In this document: piece after piece, positions 24,401 to 37,200 of the stretch
How the letters are laid out: each line of letters opens with the position of its first letter
Numbering within the stretch: the first letter of the stretch is position 1
Assembly (NCBI GenBank): GCA_026874595.1
Contig: CM049313.1
Coordinates: 19,527,508 to 19,591,507 of the forward strand
From: Sipunculus nudus
Taxonomy: Eukaryota; Annelida; Sipuncula; Golfingiida; Sipunculidae
DNA length: 64,000 bases
Direction: 5' to 3'
Notes under the pieces: model-generated
Databases searched by the model: none
Told to the model about the DNA's origin: nothing
Seen by the model: only the letters and a program-made list of their open reading frames with translations
Position numbers and translations under genes: made by a program

Positions 24401-27400
24401 GAGGGTGGTTGTATTTAATGAATCACGTGTCATGTCTGGATTGTTTGTCTAGCTGCAGTAAAACCCTATTAACTATTCTTCAGACACATTAGTTCGAGGG
24501 AAAATTGTTTAGAAATACTCCTGCTGCGCATTTTTCACTTGTAATGAAATTTTAAATATAGGATACATTTGAAGTGAAATAATTTGACACAAAGAAAATA
24601 TTGATGACAAAAAATATCTTAGGTCTCAGGGTAATTAAGTCAGGGTATTTATTTCAGGGTAACATCATACTTTGGTGTAATTGCAGGCCATTGAATGAAA
24701 TCAGGGATATCCAAGGAGTGCTCGATCATTTTGGCGTTGTGAAACACATTTTACCAATACTGGCCAGAGACGATGCAGAGATTCAAAGAGAGGCACTGGC
24801 ACTTATGGACATGCTGTTGTTCAATGCAGCTAAGCAAGTACAGGCAAGTTTGCAAAAAAACTAGGTTTATTTCAGTTTATATAAAGACAATAATTTTTTA
24901 GTCTTTTTTTAATTAAAAAACCTAAAATGTGAAAATATCATGTGAAATAAATGAAAATTTCCAAAATTGTGTTAGCATTAGCAAAAGCGCTGTACCAGGT
25001 TAAAATAATAGATAATTTAAGGGTCTAATATTAATTTTAAATGATTTTTTGGTTGATTTTAAATTAGGGGTGGGGGTTCCAGTGATGCTGCCTTAATTTT
25101 TTATTTAAAATATTTTGATATATAAATATTCCCAATATCATTTTGTCCCTTCAAGGTCAAATCTGCCAAATGTAAAATTATTGTAAACCCCATAAGTTTT
25201 GAAATTTTCCACATTTTGTCAATTTTGACATACAGGTTTCCACAGAGTTCACAGAAGTGTTTGAGTACTGATGACCTTGATCTTCATGGTCATATATGTG
25301 GAATTCTAGGATTAATGTGACCTCCATAACTTACAAAGTTTAGTCATCTTATATGACATTTGTATCTGCCATGTTCTCTGACAAGTTTGAAAACTGGTGA
25401 CCATGACTTTTGTCTTCATAGTTAAATCTGTGGATTTATATGTTTTCCAAAATGCCATAACCTTTGAGAAAATGCATATTTTGTTCCTCTTGCATTTTTG
25501 GATGGCCCTTGGTGGGGGGGGGGGGGGGGGGGGGGGAAGGCACCTGCAAAATCAAAGCCATTCTAGTTGTTGTTTTCTGTGGTATGCAGATAAAAGATAA
25601 TATAAAACATTTGATCTGTTATATCACTGTATGAATATTATTTATTTTATATTGATTGTAGTTTATGTAATCTGTCTTGTGAGGACCATTGATCATCCCA
25701 TTTGTTCTTACTTTTAAGTGCCAGTGCCATTAATAATCAATAATTCATGCCAGTCCTTTTGCATCAATGGACATGTCAGTATGTCAAACCAGCCCTAAAT
25801 ATCACTTCTTCACTTCATGTAATGAGTGTAATGGTGATTTATTATGCCATGTTTCAGGAATCCATTTTGAAGTTCTTTGTATCAACCAGAGAAGAAGTTT
25901 TCTTTGTCTTCATCAGAAACCAGTTTGAAATTTCAGCAATGGGGCTGAAGGAAAGGTAAAACCATTAACATTTAACAGAGTTATATACAGATATGCTGTT
26001 AACAGTTTGAAAAAAACTACCTGTGGTATACTCTTTATTCTGACATAGTTGACTTGTATTGTCCTAGTTTTCCATGGGATGAGCTCTCCTGCTTGATACA
26101 TTAATTAAGTGAATCGTTTCTGAAAATGAATTAATCTTCAATTTCTCAAGATTTACGAGGAAAAACTTAATTGCAAAAAGATCCCCATTATTCCCGACAG
26201 TTAAGACCAAAATATGGGTTTGGCCACAGAGGTAAAAAGGCACCACTGTCAATTATAATACAGATACTTGTTATATGAGTCATTAATCAAAAGGAAACGT
26301 TGTAAGGTCATGTTTGATCATTCTGATTTGAATGTTGAACACGCAAAAATCGGTGATAGTGAGTTTTATTAAAGTCCATATACTGAATGTTGACAAAAAG
26401 GTTGCCGGGATTTTTTCAGTGAATAAAGTGGGAGTCCTGTTAAAGTCACAAAACACAGTAGTCCAAACTCTCCAAAGATTGATATGTTGATACGGATTAA
26501 TCATGAGTGTTGGACCTTGTGCATTTGGATTAAACATGCTTACTGTATGTTTTTGTGTATAAGGCGGTCCATTTATAATCAGAAGAAGGCCAAAGAGAAG
26601 AGACAGCAGCTGAAACAGGAACAGTTAGAGAAGGAGGCTACCATGGAGCCAGATCCTGGAGTCATCAAACGGGTAAGAAACCAGTCTGAACTGAAGATCT
26701 CCCATCAACAAAAACATTGTCAGTCTTATAACAGTGTATCTTGGTTAAATGGCTCAATACATATTGAAAAATCTAGGTCTCAAAATTCTTACCAGAACAT
26801 ACTATGGTAGTTCTGGTAAATATTAGGCTACAAACTTCATATGGAAGTTTCCATTCTGATAGGTTCCCAGGTTCTGACAGTAGCTCTGGTAATTATTAAT
26901 GTCATTTCTTATAATCAGAGATTTGAACTGAAGCATCCTTCCAGCAGTTAAACCAAGATTTGCCCATATTATCAAAACTGGTGGTGCATTGTTTTATTCA
27001 AGTATATGGACACCTCTTCCCAAGGTCTGTCTCCACATTTTATGAGTCATTGTGTGCTTATTTTCTTAAATTAGGTATCGACAGTGTCTGGTTGCCGGTA
27101 GGGTGTCTTTTTGAAATATACTAAATTAATAAAAGGAAATTCTCATATATAGATCTGATCAATAGGGTGGTTTCTTTATGAAAGAAAATTAAAAAATTGT
27201 AAAATAAAGTGAAGGGTGATAACATGAAGAGTTTGAACTCAATCCGTGTATGTTCATATACAGATATACAGATTGCTCAGATTTCTTTTGTTGCTTGCAT
27301 TTACACATTTTCTTTCTTTTTATCAACAAAAACAGCAACATACATTGCAAGCAGCTGCTGATTTGGCCAAGAGGAAGATCAAGCGACGTTCAAGCTTGCG

Positions 27401-28137
27401 TGCTTACTTGCGCAGGAAAGTTGCTGACAAACTCTTGCTGTCTGTGACAGGTATTGAGCTTGAGCCAGTATCAAATGTAAGTATTAAATATTGCATACTA
27501 AAAGTGTTCAGACAAGCATTGTCATGCATTCAGTTATATATTTTTCATTTGCAGACCTGGGGTCAGTCTCAAAATAGACTAAGAATCAAATTGCACTTGA
27601 CAAGAAAATTGCATGAATTTGAATAAAATTTAAATTTGATAAATCAGAATTAAATTATTTGGAGTCCAGTGTCCTCAGGCTAAGATAAATTCAGATAAAT
27701 TGAAGAAGAAATGTTCAACTTGTCATATATTCCTAAGTATTACTCATTTGAAGTTCTGTCTGAGAGCTGGTCATTGTTCAGATCAGTCAGATATTACTTC
27801 TATTAGGTGAGTCCAGGACCTTGGCTGGCAGATGAAATAATGCTGAACCTCATGATCAGTCACTAATTTAGTGAATCAGCACATGCCCCAACAAAATGTC
27901 CTTTTATCTAAAAACTGCAACATGTTAAAATCATTAATTGAATTACAGTTGATGAAAATTAGAATTTAAATTTAGAATTTGTATTTTCCCCCAACACAAT
28001 GAATTTAATTTGAATTGAAATTGTATCAAATGTTTCAATAACCAGGAGCTGAATCAGTATGTCTGATCTTTTGTATGTGGCCTGCAAATTCATAAGCATG
28101 CACTGTGCAGTTTAAATGAACCTGTGTTGCACAAGTT

Positions 28138-28232
<95 letters not shown>

Positions 28233-31200
28233 CTCCCGCATGACGACCTTCCCGCTAACACGACCACTTTTCTTGGTCCCAGAATTGTCTAATATAAATT
28301 ATCATATAAAAAAACTTCGGTAATACGACCACCCCGCTATCAAAACCAACAACCACCTTTTTTGGTCTCGACCTTCAGATGAGCCCCCGTATCACGACCA
28401 CTGGCCAGTGGCGACTGCGGCCCGTTGAGCAGATGACACGCTCATCCCCCAGCTTGGACTTAGATAATAGCCCATAATTAATTAGCCGTATCATGACCAC
28501 TAGCCCGTGGCGACCACAGCCTGTTGAGCAGGTGACATGCTCATCGCCCAGCTTAGACTTAGATAATAGCCTGTGATTAATAAATCAGCCGGGCACGTTG
28601 GAAAGCCCGCTTTCATCTGCCCAGCCATAGTTAGGCTTGTTTATAATGCCGCCCACCTGTTAGCCAAACTATACAGAAAGCATTGTGCCAGGAGTCTTGT
28701 CCTGATTTATGACAGTCCATGAGTCAACTTGAGGAAAAGCTGCAAACTGAAGCACTGTAAGGAACTGTCAGGTTGAAGACACAGTCAACTCTGGTTGCAT
28801 ATTTTGGACAAGCTTAGATTAAGAGGGAATTAGGCTTGCAGTAAAAAAAGGGTGGTCAGTACCTCACAAAACAAATGAAAAACAGTCCCATGTGACATGA
28901 CAGTCTGTTTCAGCATGCTCACTATATAAACTGGTATACATATTTTCCCACTTTACAACACTAATGACTGTGTTACCTTTAGTAATTATGTCTCCCCTCC
29001 TCCAGGGGAGACTTGTTGTTTTCAGTGCTGTCGTTTGTAGGATATCTTGTGAATGCAATAACTTTTGAAGGGCCACATAATTTTGAAACACAAATTGTTT
29101 CTATCTAAATCTCGGACAAGTTTGAAACCAGTGACCTTGACTTATCTTCAAGGTCAAATCTGCCAAAATGTTGAATATTTGTGAATCCCATAACTATTGA
29201 GGTATTGCACAATTTGTCCTCAAATTTGAAACAAAGGTTGTTTCCACTGAGTTCTTGGTTTGAGTACTGGTGACCTTGATCATCAGGGTCATATCTGCCT
29301 AATTCTAAGATTATTGTTACCCATAAAACTTCAAAGTGCTGAAGATTTATTCCTAGAATTTGACACACCTGTTGTGTCCTCCATGTTCTTTGACAAGATT
29401 AGAAATACTGGTGAAATTGACCTGCTCTAATGGTGAAATTGACCTGCATCTTCAAGGTGAATTCTGCTGAAATCTAGAATCAGTGAGACCTCGATATCTT
29501 TAAACTGCTGTATCTTTTCTTCTAATTTCACACACGTCCTTCCATAACATTCTCGGAGAAGTTGAAAACTGGTGACCTTCACTGTGATCTTTATAGATTT
29601 GTATGTTTTCAGAAACTCCGTCACTTTTTAGATAGAGCATGTTTTACCCATCATATTTTGGGATTCCCCAGGGGGAGGGGGAGAGACATTTATCTGTTTT
29701 TGCACCTACAAAGAAAAGCGAATCTAGTATTTTAATATATGTATGTAGAGTGCTGTAAAGGAGGATACAGATGATCTGGTTTATGATGTGATTATTTTAT
29801 TGTGTGCATTTACTTCCTGCCTATAGAATGCTGTGATGGAGGATACTGATGATCTGGTTTATGATGTGATTATTTTATTGTGTGCATTTACTTCCTGCCT
29901 TTAGAATGCTGTGATGGAGGATACTGATGATCTGGTTTATGATGTGATTATTTTATTGTGTGCATTTACTTCCTGCCTATAGAATGCTGTGATGGAGGAT
30001 ACTGATGATCTGGTTTATGATGTGATTATTTTATTGTGTGCATTTACTTCCTGCCTATAGAATGCTGTGATGGAGGATACTGATGATCTGGTTTATGATG
30101 TGATTATTTTATTTTGTGCATTTACTTCCTGCCTTTAGAATGCTGTGACGGAGGATACTGACGATCTGGTTTACGATGAGGAGCTGGATGAAGGGGGTTT
30201 TGATCAAGGTAATATGGACCTGGTTCTGCAGGTGCTGGCAGGCATGTGTGACGGACAGCATCGCAACCTCCAGGTCAGTGGCTTAACACATTTACCAAAA
30301 TTACCACAATATCATCTCAACAGCGTTTGAAGGGCCTATTTAGCTACCTTTTGAAAAAGAATTTATGTGATTTCTGGCTTCCTCTGTGTATATATTAATG
30401 ATCTAAGGGTAATTTAGGCCTTCGTGAAGGATGTCTATGAACTTGTATATCAAATACATGTTTGTAAACACAGCAATGTTGACAAATGGTAGGTTGCATA
30501 TATGTAGAGGTAAAAAGGTCACCATTTGCAAAGCTCTGACAAATCTGATTTGCTGCCAGATGCCCTTGTTGAATTTGTTTTGATTATTTTGGTGGGCCCC
30601 CACATATAATAAACTCGTATAAGTAAAACAAGCAGCCTGTGTGCGGTAATATCAATGTTTTCCTGGCCTATTTTTATAAATGGTCAAAGTGATTACCTTT
30701 AGTTTATAAAGGTCAGATAAGTGATTGGGCTCCCAATAATAATTATAATAGGACATGATTTAAGGCAGTGACTGATTATAATTTTAGCATGCTCTTGGAT
30801 TTAAAGTCTACAAAATGGAAAAAATACAGAACTTACCAATATTTTTCAACTTCTGCTGGTCAAAATTATCCAAATCATGGGTATTTACAGTCATTTAATT
30901 CTTATTATATAAAAAAAACTACATAAAACCTAAATATTATGAAGAACAATTTTTCACATGGAATATCCCCAAATAAACATGTATTGAAGGAAACTCAGCC
31001 TTTCAGTTCATTAGGCTATAATAAATGCATCATTAAATCTATTTGATTCGCACAGAAAAGCATGAGTTGTCTGTTAAGCATTGAAATGGGCCATTTAAAC
31101 ATTTCATTATAATTATTAAAAAAAGCATATCATATAAATGTCACTCACATAATATGTCTTTTGTATCTACAGATCTAGGTGTAGTGATAAAGCTATCTTG

Positions 31201-34200
31201 AAGTGAATTTGAAACATGCGTGATCCACATTGACATTTTAATTTTTCTTTATGGATATGCATATTTTTTATTATGAATATGTATATCTTATTATGAATAT
31301 GCACATTTCTGTATGGATACATGTATTCCTTATCATTAAAATCTATTTTCCTTCCCTAGATATGCTTATTTTATATTATGAAGTTGTATATTTTATTATA
31401 GGATTACCTGAGAGACCAGCCAGACAATGTAAGGAGTGCTAATTTGGTTGAGGAGGTCACCCGCTTTGTGAATGTGGTGTACTCAAGCATAACAGGAGAC
31501 ACTATTGAGTTGCTGACAGAAGTCATCAATACACTCAATGAACTGGCACAGGTAGGGGTCTGATTGTCATTGGAGATACACTTTTGCTTTCTCCATACAT
31601 ATTTCACCAAAAAAATCTTACTAAAACGTTATTTAACAATTGAACTTGTTAAAGGGTGATCTTATGGACAAGCTCTGTCAGGGAGAAGTATTTTTGTGTC
31701 AGCATGAGTTATTTGTTGGTCACATTTTCAGATAATGAAAAAAAAAACAGTATTCCATTGAATAAAATAAGGGGCCAAGTATTTCGAATTTCTTTTATTT
31801 CTTGGTCAAGTGATAAGTTGACTTAACCTGTTTTCGGGAAGAAGATGTCAAGTTTGTGTTTTTTATTTATGATCTAGGAAGGTTTTCTTTTACATATACT
31901 GGAGTGTTGGTTATTTCTACAATAGAACACATAGTTAACCTGCAGTTTTCTTAAACTTCAGGGTAACCAGGAGAATCGCTCTGTCATCTTGAACAACAAG
32001 ATAGTGGACTACATAAACTTCATCTCCAGGGCTACAGAATTTGAAGGATGTACACCAGAGCAGGTTCGGGTACTTTAGCAAACTAGGCACTAGTACTTAA
32101 GAAGCACATAATTTATGGACCAGATGTTTTGATACCCTGCCAAATATAATTTTTTCCTCAGTGATTCATTTCCTTTAGTAGTACCTAGAGTCTCCACTTG
32201 ATGTCAGCACCAGTTATTGGTATGTGTTGCAACCCAAACTATACAGACAGACAATGATGAGAAATATAATATTTCTAAGAAAATTATTTTTGCTAATGTC
32301 TATATTAGCTTCGCATAATTGGATTTTACCTTCAGTATTTGAATCATTACCACATAGGAACCAAAGGCATACTATTGTTGACCTTTTGAAAGTGAAGCCC
32401 ATTATACTGAGTACAAATTGTGATTATTAATGTCATAAATTCAAAATTTTTGGCAAATCTTTAAGAAAGCCCAATTTTATGTTTTTACCATACATTATTT
32501 CAGGTGTAAATGCTTTTGATATTCATTTCAAAATGAGTAAGACTTCACACAAATATATCAAACCTTAACCTTAAATTGAGGGATATGCTACATGTATTTG
32601 TTTCTCAAAGGAAATGTACATCATTTAAGATGAAGTTGCATTCCTTCACACAGTTTGCTTTTTTTAAATAATTTACAGGTCCTTGAGCTGAGATCTGTTA
32701 TTTCACTTTTGACACACTCACTTGTTGAAGAAAGCAGTCCAGAGGCATTCATGGTGGCAAAGGTATGTATAGTTTCATTTAAACTTTCCATTTAGTTTTT
32801 GGTCACTTGTGTGTGTATATGTAGTTTCATAAATGCTTTACAGTGGAACATTATTTATCTGAACAGGTTTGGGACACAGTTTATGGTTTATAAACAATCC
32901 ATTAAGTTTGCATGAGATTGCTTCAACATTCACCAAGAATCTTCTGTCTTGACATTCAGGGATGTCCTTTAAAAATGTGCATGGTAATTTTTAGCTCAGC
33001 TGAATGCATACAAAAAGGCTAGATTCATGGGAATGGCAGGACATATTATAATGAAACCTTTCTTCTTGTTGACTTTGAAGAACTGTAATTGTACAGTTGA
33101 ATGGGGATATCACCTGGAAAATTTGGCATTCAGACGATATAATTCCTTTCGCTAATGTCATCCTAGTCAGGAGGGCATCATGACCCATGGGTTACTGGTT
33201 ATATTACTGAAATATTCAGTATTAAATAAGTACAACTGTAGTCTATTTCTTTTATTCTGCTATTGATCTGTTATTTGTCATTTCCTGCAAGCCTGTCACT
33301 AGTAGTTAAACATATTTTACCTGTGTATTTCAGGATGTTGCAGACACCATTGACGTGTGTAGTTTCAGGAGAATCATGACAATGTGTTACACCTTGTCTA
33401 CTGTGAGTAGATCTTGTATTTTTGATATCGTCATAAAAGTGGCCGGGGCATATAGTTTTACCCATGTCCGTCATTCCGTCCTTCCGTCCTTTCGAAATCA
33501 AACATTTGTACGGACTTTATTTCGCATTGCCTGCAGATATTGGCCTGATTTTTGGTGTGTGGGCAGATATAGACCAGTTACAGATCGAGTTTGCGTTTCG
33601 TCCCGGTTGACCTACTTTTGACTGTTTTACAGCTCCTAAACTTAGAAAATTTCATGAAAAATAGAAATTTTCATGACAAATACACATGTACAGACTTTTT
33701 TTTGCAATGCCTGCAGATATTGGCCTGATTTTTGGTGTGTGGGCAGATAGAGACCAGTTACAGATCAAGTTCGCGTTTCGTCCCGGTTGACCTACTTTTG
33801 ACCATTTTACGGCTCCTAAACTTAGAAAATTTCATGAAAAATAGAAATTTTCATGACAAATAAACATGCACAGACTTTTTTTTCGCAATGCCTGCAACAT
33901 TGGCCTGATTTTTGGTGTGTAGGCAGATAATGACCAGTTACAGATCGAGTTTGCGTTTTGTCCCAGTTGACCTACTTTTGACTGTTTTACGGCTCCTAAA
34001 CTTAGAAAATTTCATGAAAAATAAAAATTTTCATGACAAATACACATGTACAGACTTTTTTTCGCAGTGCCTGCAGATATTGGCCTGATTATTTGTGTGT
34101 GGGCAGATAATGACTAGTTACAGATCGAGTTCCCGTTTCGTCCCAGTTGACCTACTTTTGAACGTTTTACGCCTCCTTAACCTAGAAAAGTTCATGAAAA

Positions 34201-37200
34201 ATAGAAATATTCATGACAGATGCACATGTACGGACTTTTTTTCGCAATGCCTGCAGATACTGGCCTGATTTTTGTGTGTGGGCAGATAGAGACCAGTTAC
34301 AGATTGAGTTTGCGTTTTGTCCCAGTTGACCTACTTTTGACCGTTTTACGGCTCCTGAACATAGAAAATTTCATGAAAAATATGAAATTTCAAGACAAAT
34401 ACACATGTACAGACTTTTTTTCGCAATGCCTGCAGATATTGGCCTGATTTTTGGTGTGTGGGCAGATATTGACCAGTTACAGATCTAGTTCGCGTTTCGC
34501 CCCAGTTGACCTATTTTTGACTGTTTAATGGCTCCTGAACATAGAAAATGTCATGTAAAATATAAATTTTCATGACAAATTCACATGCACAGACTTTTTT
34601 TCGCAATGCCTGCAGATATTGGCCTGATTTTTTGTGTGTGGGCAGATAATGTTACAGATCTAGTTCACGTTTTGTCCCGGTTGACCTACTTTTGAACGTT
34701 TTACGCCTCCTTAACTTAGAAAAGTTCATGAAAAATAGGAATATTCATGACAGATGCACATGTACGGACTTTTTTTTCGCAATGCCTGCAGATACTGGCC
34801 TGATTTTTGTGTGTGGGCAGATATAGACCAGTTACAGATCGAGTTTGTGTTTCGTCCCAGTTGACCTACTTTTGACCGTTTTACGGCTCCTGAACATAGA
34901 AAATTTCATGAAAAATATGAAATTTCAAGACAAATACACATGTACAGACTTTTTATCGGATTGCCTGCAGATATTGCCCTGATTTTTGGTATGTGGGCAG
35001 ATATTGACCAGTTACAGATCAAGTTCGCGTTTCGCCCCAGTTGACCTATTTTTGACTGTTTAATGGCTTCTGAACATAGAAAATGTCATGTAAAATATAA
35101 ATTTTCATGACAAATTCACATGCACGGACTTTTTTTCGCAATGCCTGCAGATATTGGCCTGATTTTTTGTGTGTGGGCAGATAATGTTACAGATCTAGTT
35201 CACGTTTTGTCCCAGTTGACCTACTTTTGACCGTTTGACGGTGCTCTAACATAGAAAATTTCATAAAAAAGTGCACATGTATGGACTTTTTTTCACAGTG
35301 CCTGCAGAAACGGGTCTGATTTTTTGTGTGTTGGCAGATAATGACCAGATCGAGTTCTTGTTTTATCCCAGTTGACCTACTTTTGACCATTTGACTGCTC
35401 CTGAACATAGAAAGTTTCATGAAGTCATCTGAGCTATAGCCGTGGTCCCTTGTCCATCGTCCGTCTGTCTGTCTGTCCGTCCGTCTGTCCGTCTGGATGT
35501 CCATCCGTAAGACTGGCACGTTTCGACACTGTTGGACCTACGAATCTGAAATTCGGCATACAGTTAGATGGTCCCAAAAAACTCCAACCATGCCGAAAAT
35601 TGGGTCAATAGGACTTCGTTCCTTCGAGATTTTTTTAGGAAAAACCTCAATTTTTTATTAGAAATCTATTTTCACACTTCAGGACTGCCTAATATCAAAA
35701 CCACTCATCTGGTTTTCTTCATATTTACCATAAATATTCCTCTATATAGTTTCTATGTACATGCCAGATATTAAGTCTGTATTATATAATGTAAAAAAGT
35801 TATGGGCCCAAACATAATTGACTTTGTAAAAAAAATCAGGAAGAAATTTGGTCACTTAAGACCAAAAGTGTTAAAGGGGGGGACTTTTTTCCAGTAATAC
35901 AACTTAAATTAATCAAAATTTAATTGTATACAAAAAATTAGATCAAAATCTGTTTAATTTATTTAAATATTGGCAAAAATATAAAATTGGTACCTTAAAT
36001 TTTGCCCAACTTTGGCCACGGCACCTTTTTTTCCTGTAAGTACTGTGGATTTAATTTTCACAGCATGTATACATAAGGATTTAATTTGTTAAAATCTGAA
36101 ATTTGAAAATAAAAGCTGCAAAATTAGGCTAGTTCTTGAATTTTTTTGGAGGCTCTTGTTGTACTCCCTTACATTGTCAAGCAGTCCACTTTGATGACTG
36201 TAGGTCATTCAGTGCACATCTCTATGCTCCCCAGGTTGTTGGCATAATTTTAGATGTCCCCAAAATCTCCTACCATACCAAAAATTGGGTCATTAGGACT
36301 TCGTTCCTTCGAGATATTAAGGGGAAAAAAACTCTGTTTTCCATAAAAAAAAGCCATTGTTACACTTCAAGACTGCCTAATATCAAAACCACCGATCTTT
36401 TTTTGATTGTATTTAGTATTCACATTCTTTCATACATTTTCTTTGAACATACCAAAAATTAGGTCAGTATTGGGTATTATTTTGGAGTTATGGGCCAAAA
36501 CATAATGCAATTTTTAAAAAAATCAGGAAATATATTTACTCGCCTAACATGAGAATTGCTGAACCTAGAGACTTTTTTTCAGGAATATAACTTTATTTAA
36601 TCAAGATTCAATTGTTTACCCAAAATTAGATCTGAATTTTGCAAATTTTTCAAGTTATTAGCATAAATAAAAAATCAATACCTTAAATTTTGTCCAACTT
36701 TGGCACTGTTGATTTAATTTTCACAGCATATATACATAAGGATTTAATTTTTTAAAATCTGAAATTTCAAAGAAATTGATTGGAAAGAATAGCTTTTGTT
36801 CATGTTTTCATACACCATGTCAAGTGTTGTTTACATCTAGTCCACATAGTAGTACAGCCTTCACTTGCATTATGTAACCCACCCCAGGCAGCTTGCCTTG
36901 GGTCAGCTTGGCCACTACCAGCAGGCTTCCCCTCTGCCCCGCACCCCCCCCCCCCCCAGATGGTGCATAAACTAGATGAATGTTATTATTTTCTGTATTT
37001 GATTCATTCTTATTCTAGGCTATGCTACATTTAAGATTTTGTATTGTACCACCAGGGTTACAATGATTAAAGTGTACATTTAATAGTGTCCACAAAGTGG
37101 TGTATTGCTATGAAAGTGTGGATGTTCATCAGATAAGTAATTCCTTACTTCAGAGGAGTAAAAACTTCACCAGGTGTGAAATTGACTATTAATTCCAGTA

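Noticed and set aside
33355-34447. Frames of 75-88 codons
   Set aside because: Periodic translations of the 180-bp satellite.
33503-35418. Regularly spaced repeats considered as a CRISPR-like array
   Set aside because: Units are about 180 bp with no spacers, in an animal genome inside a Helitron.
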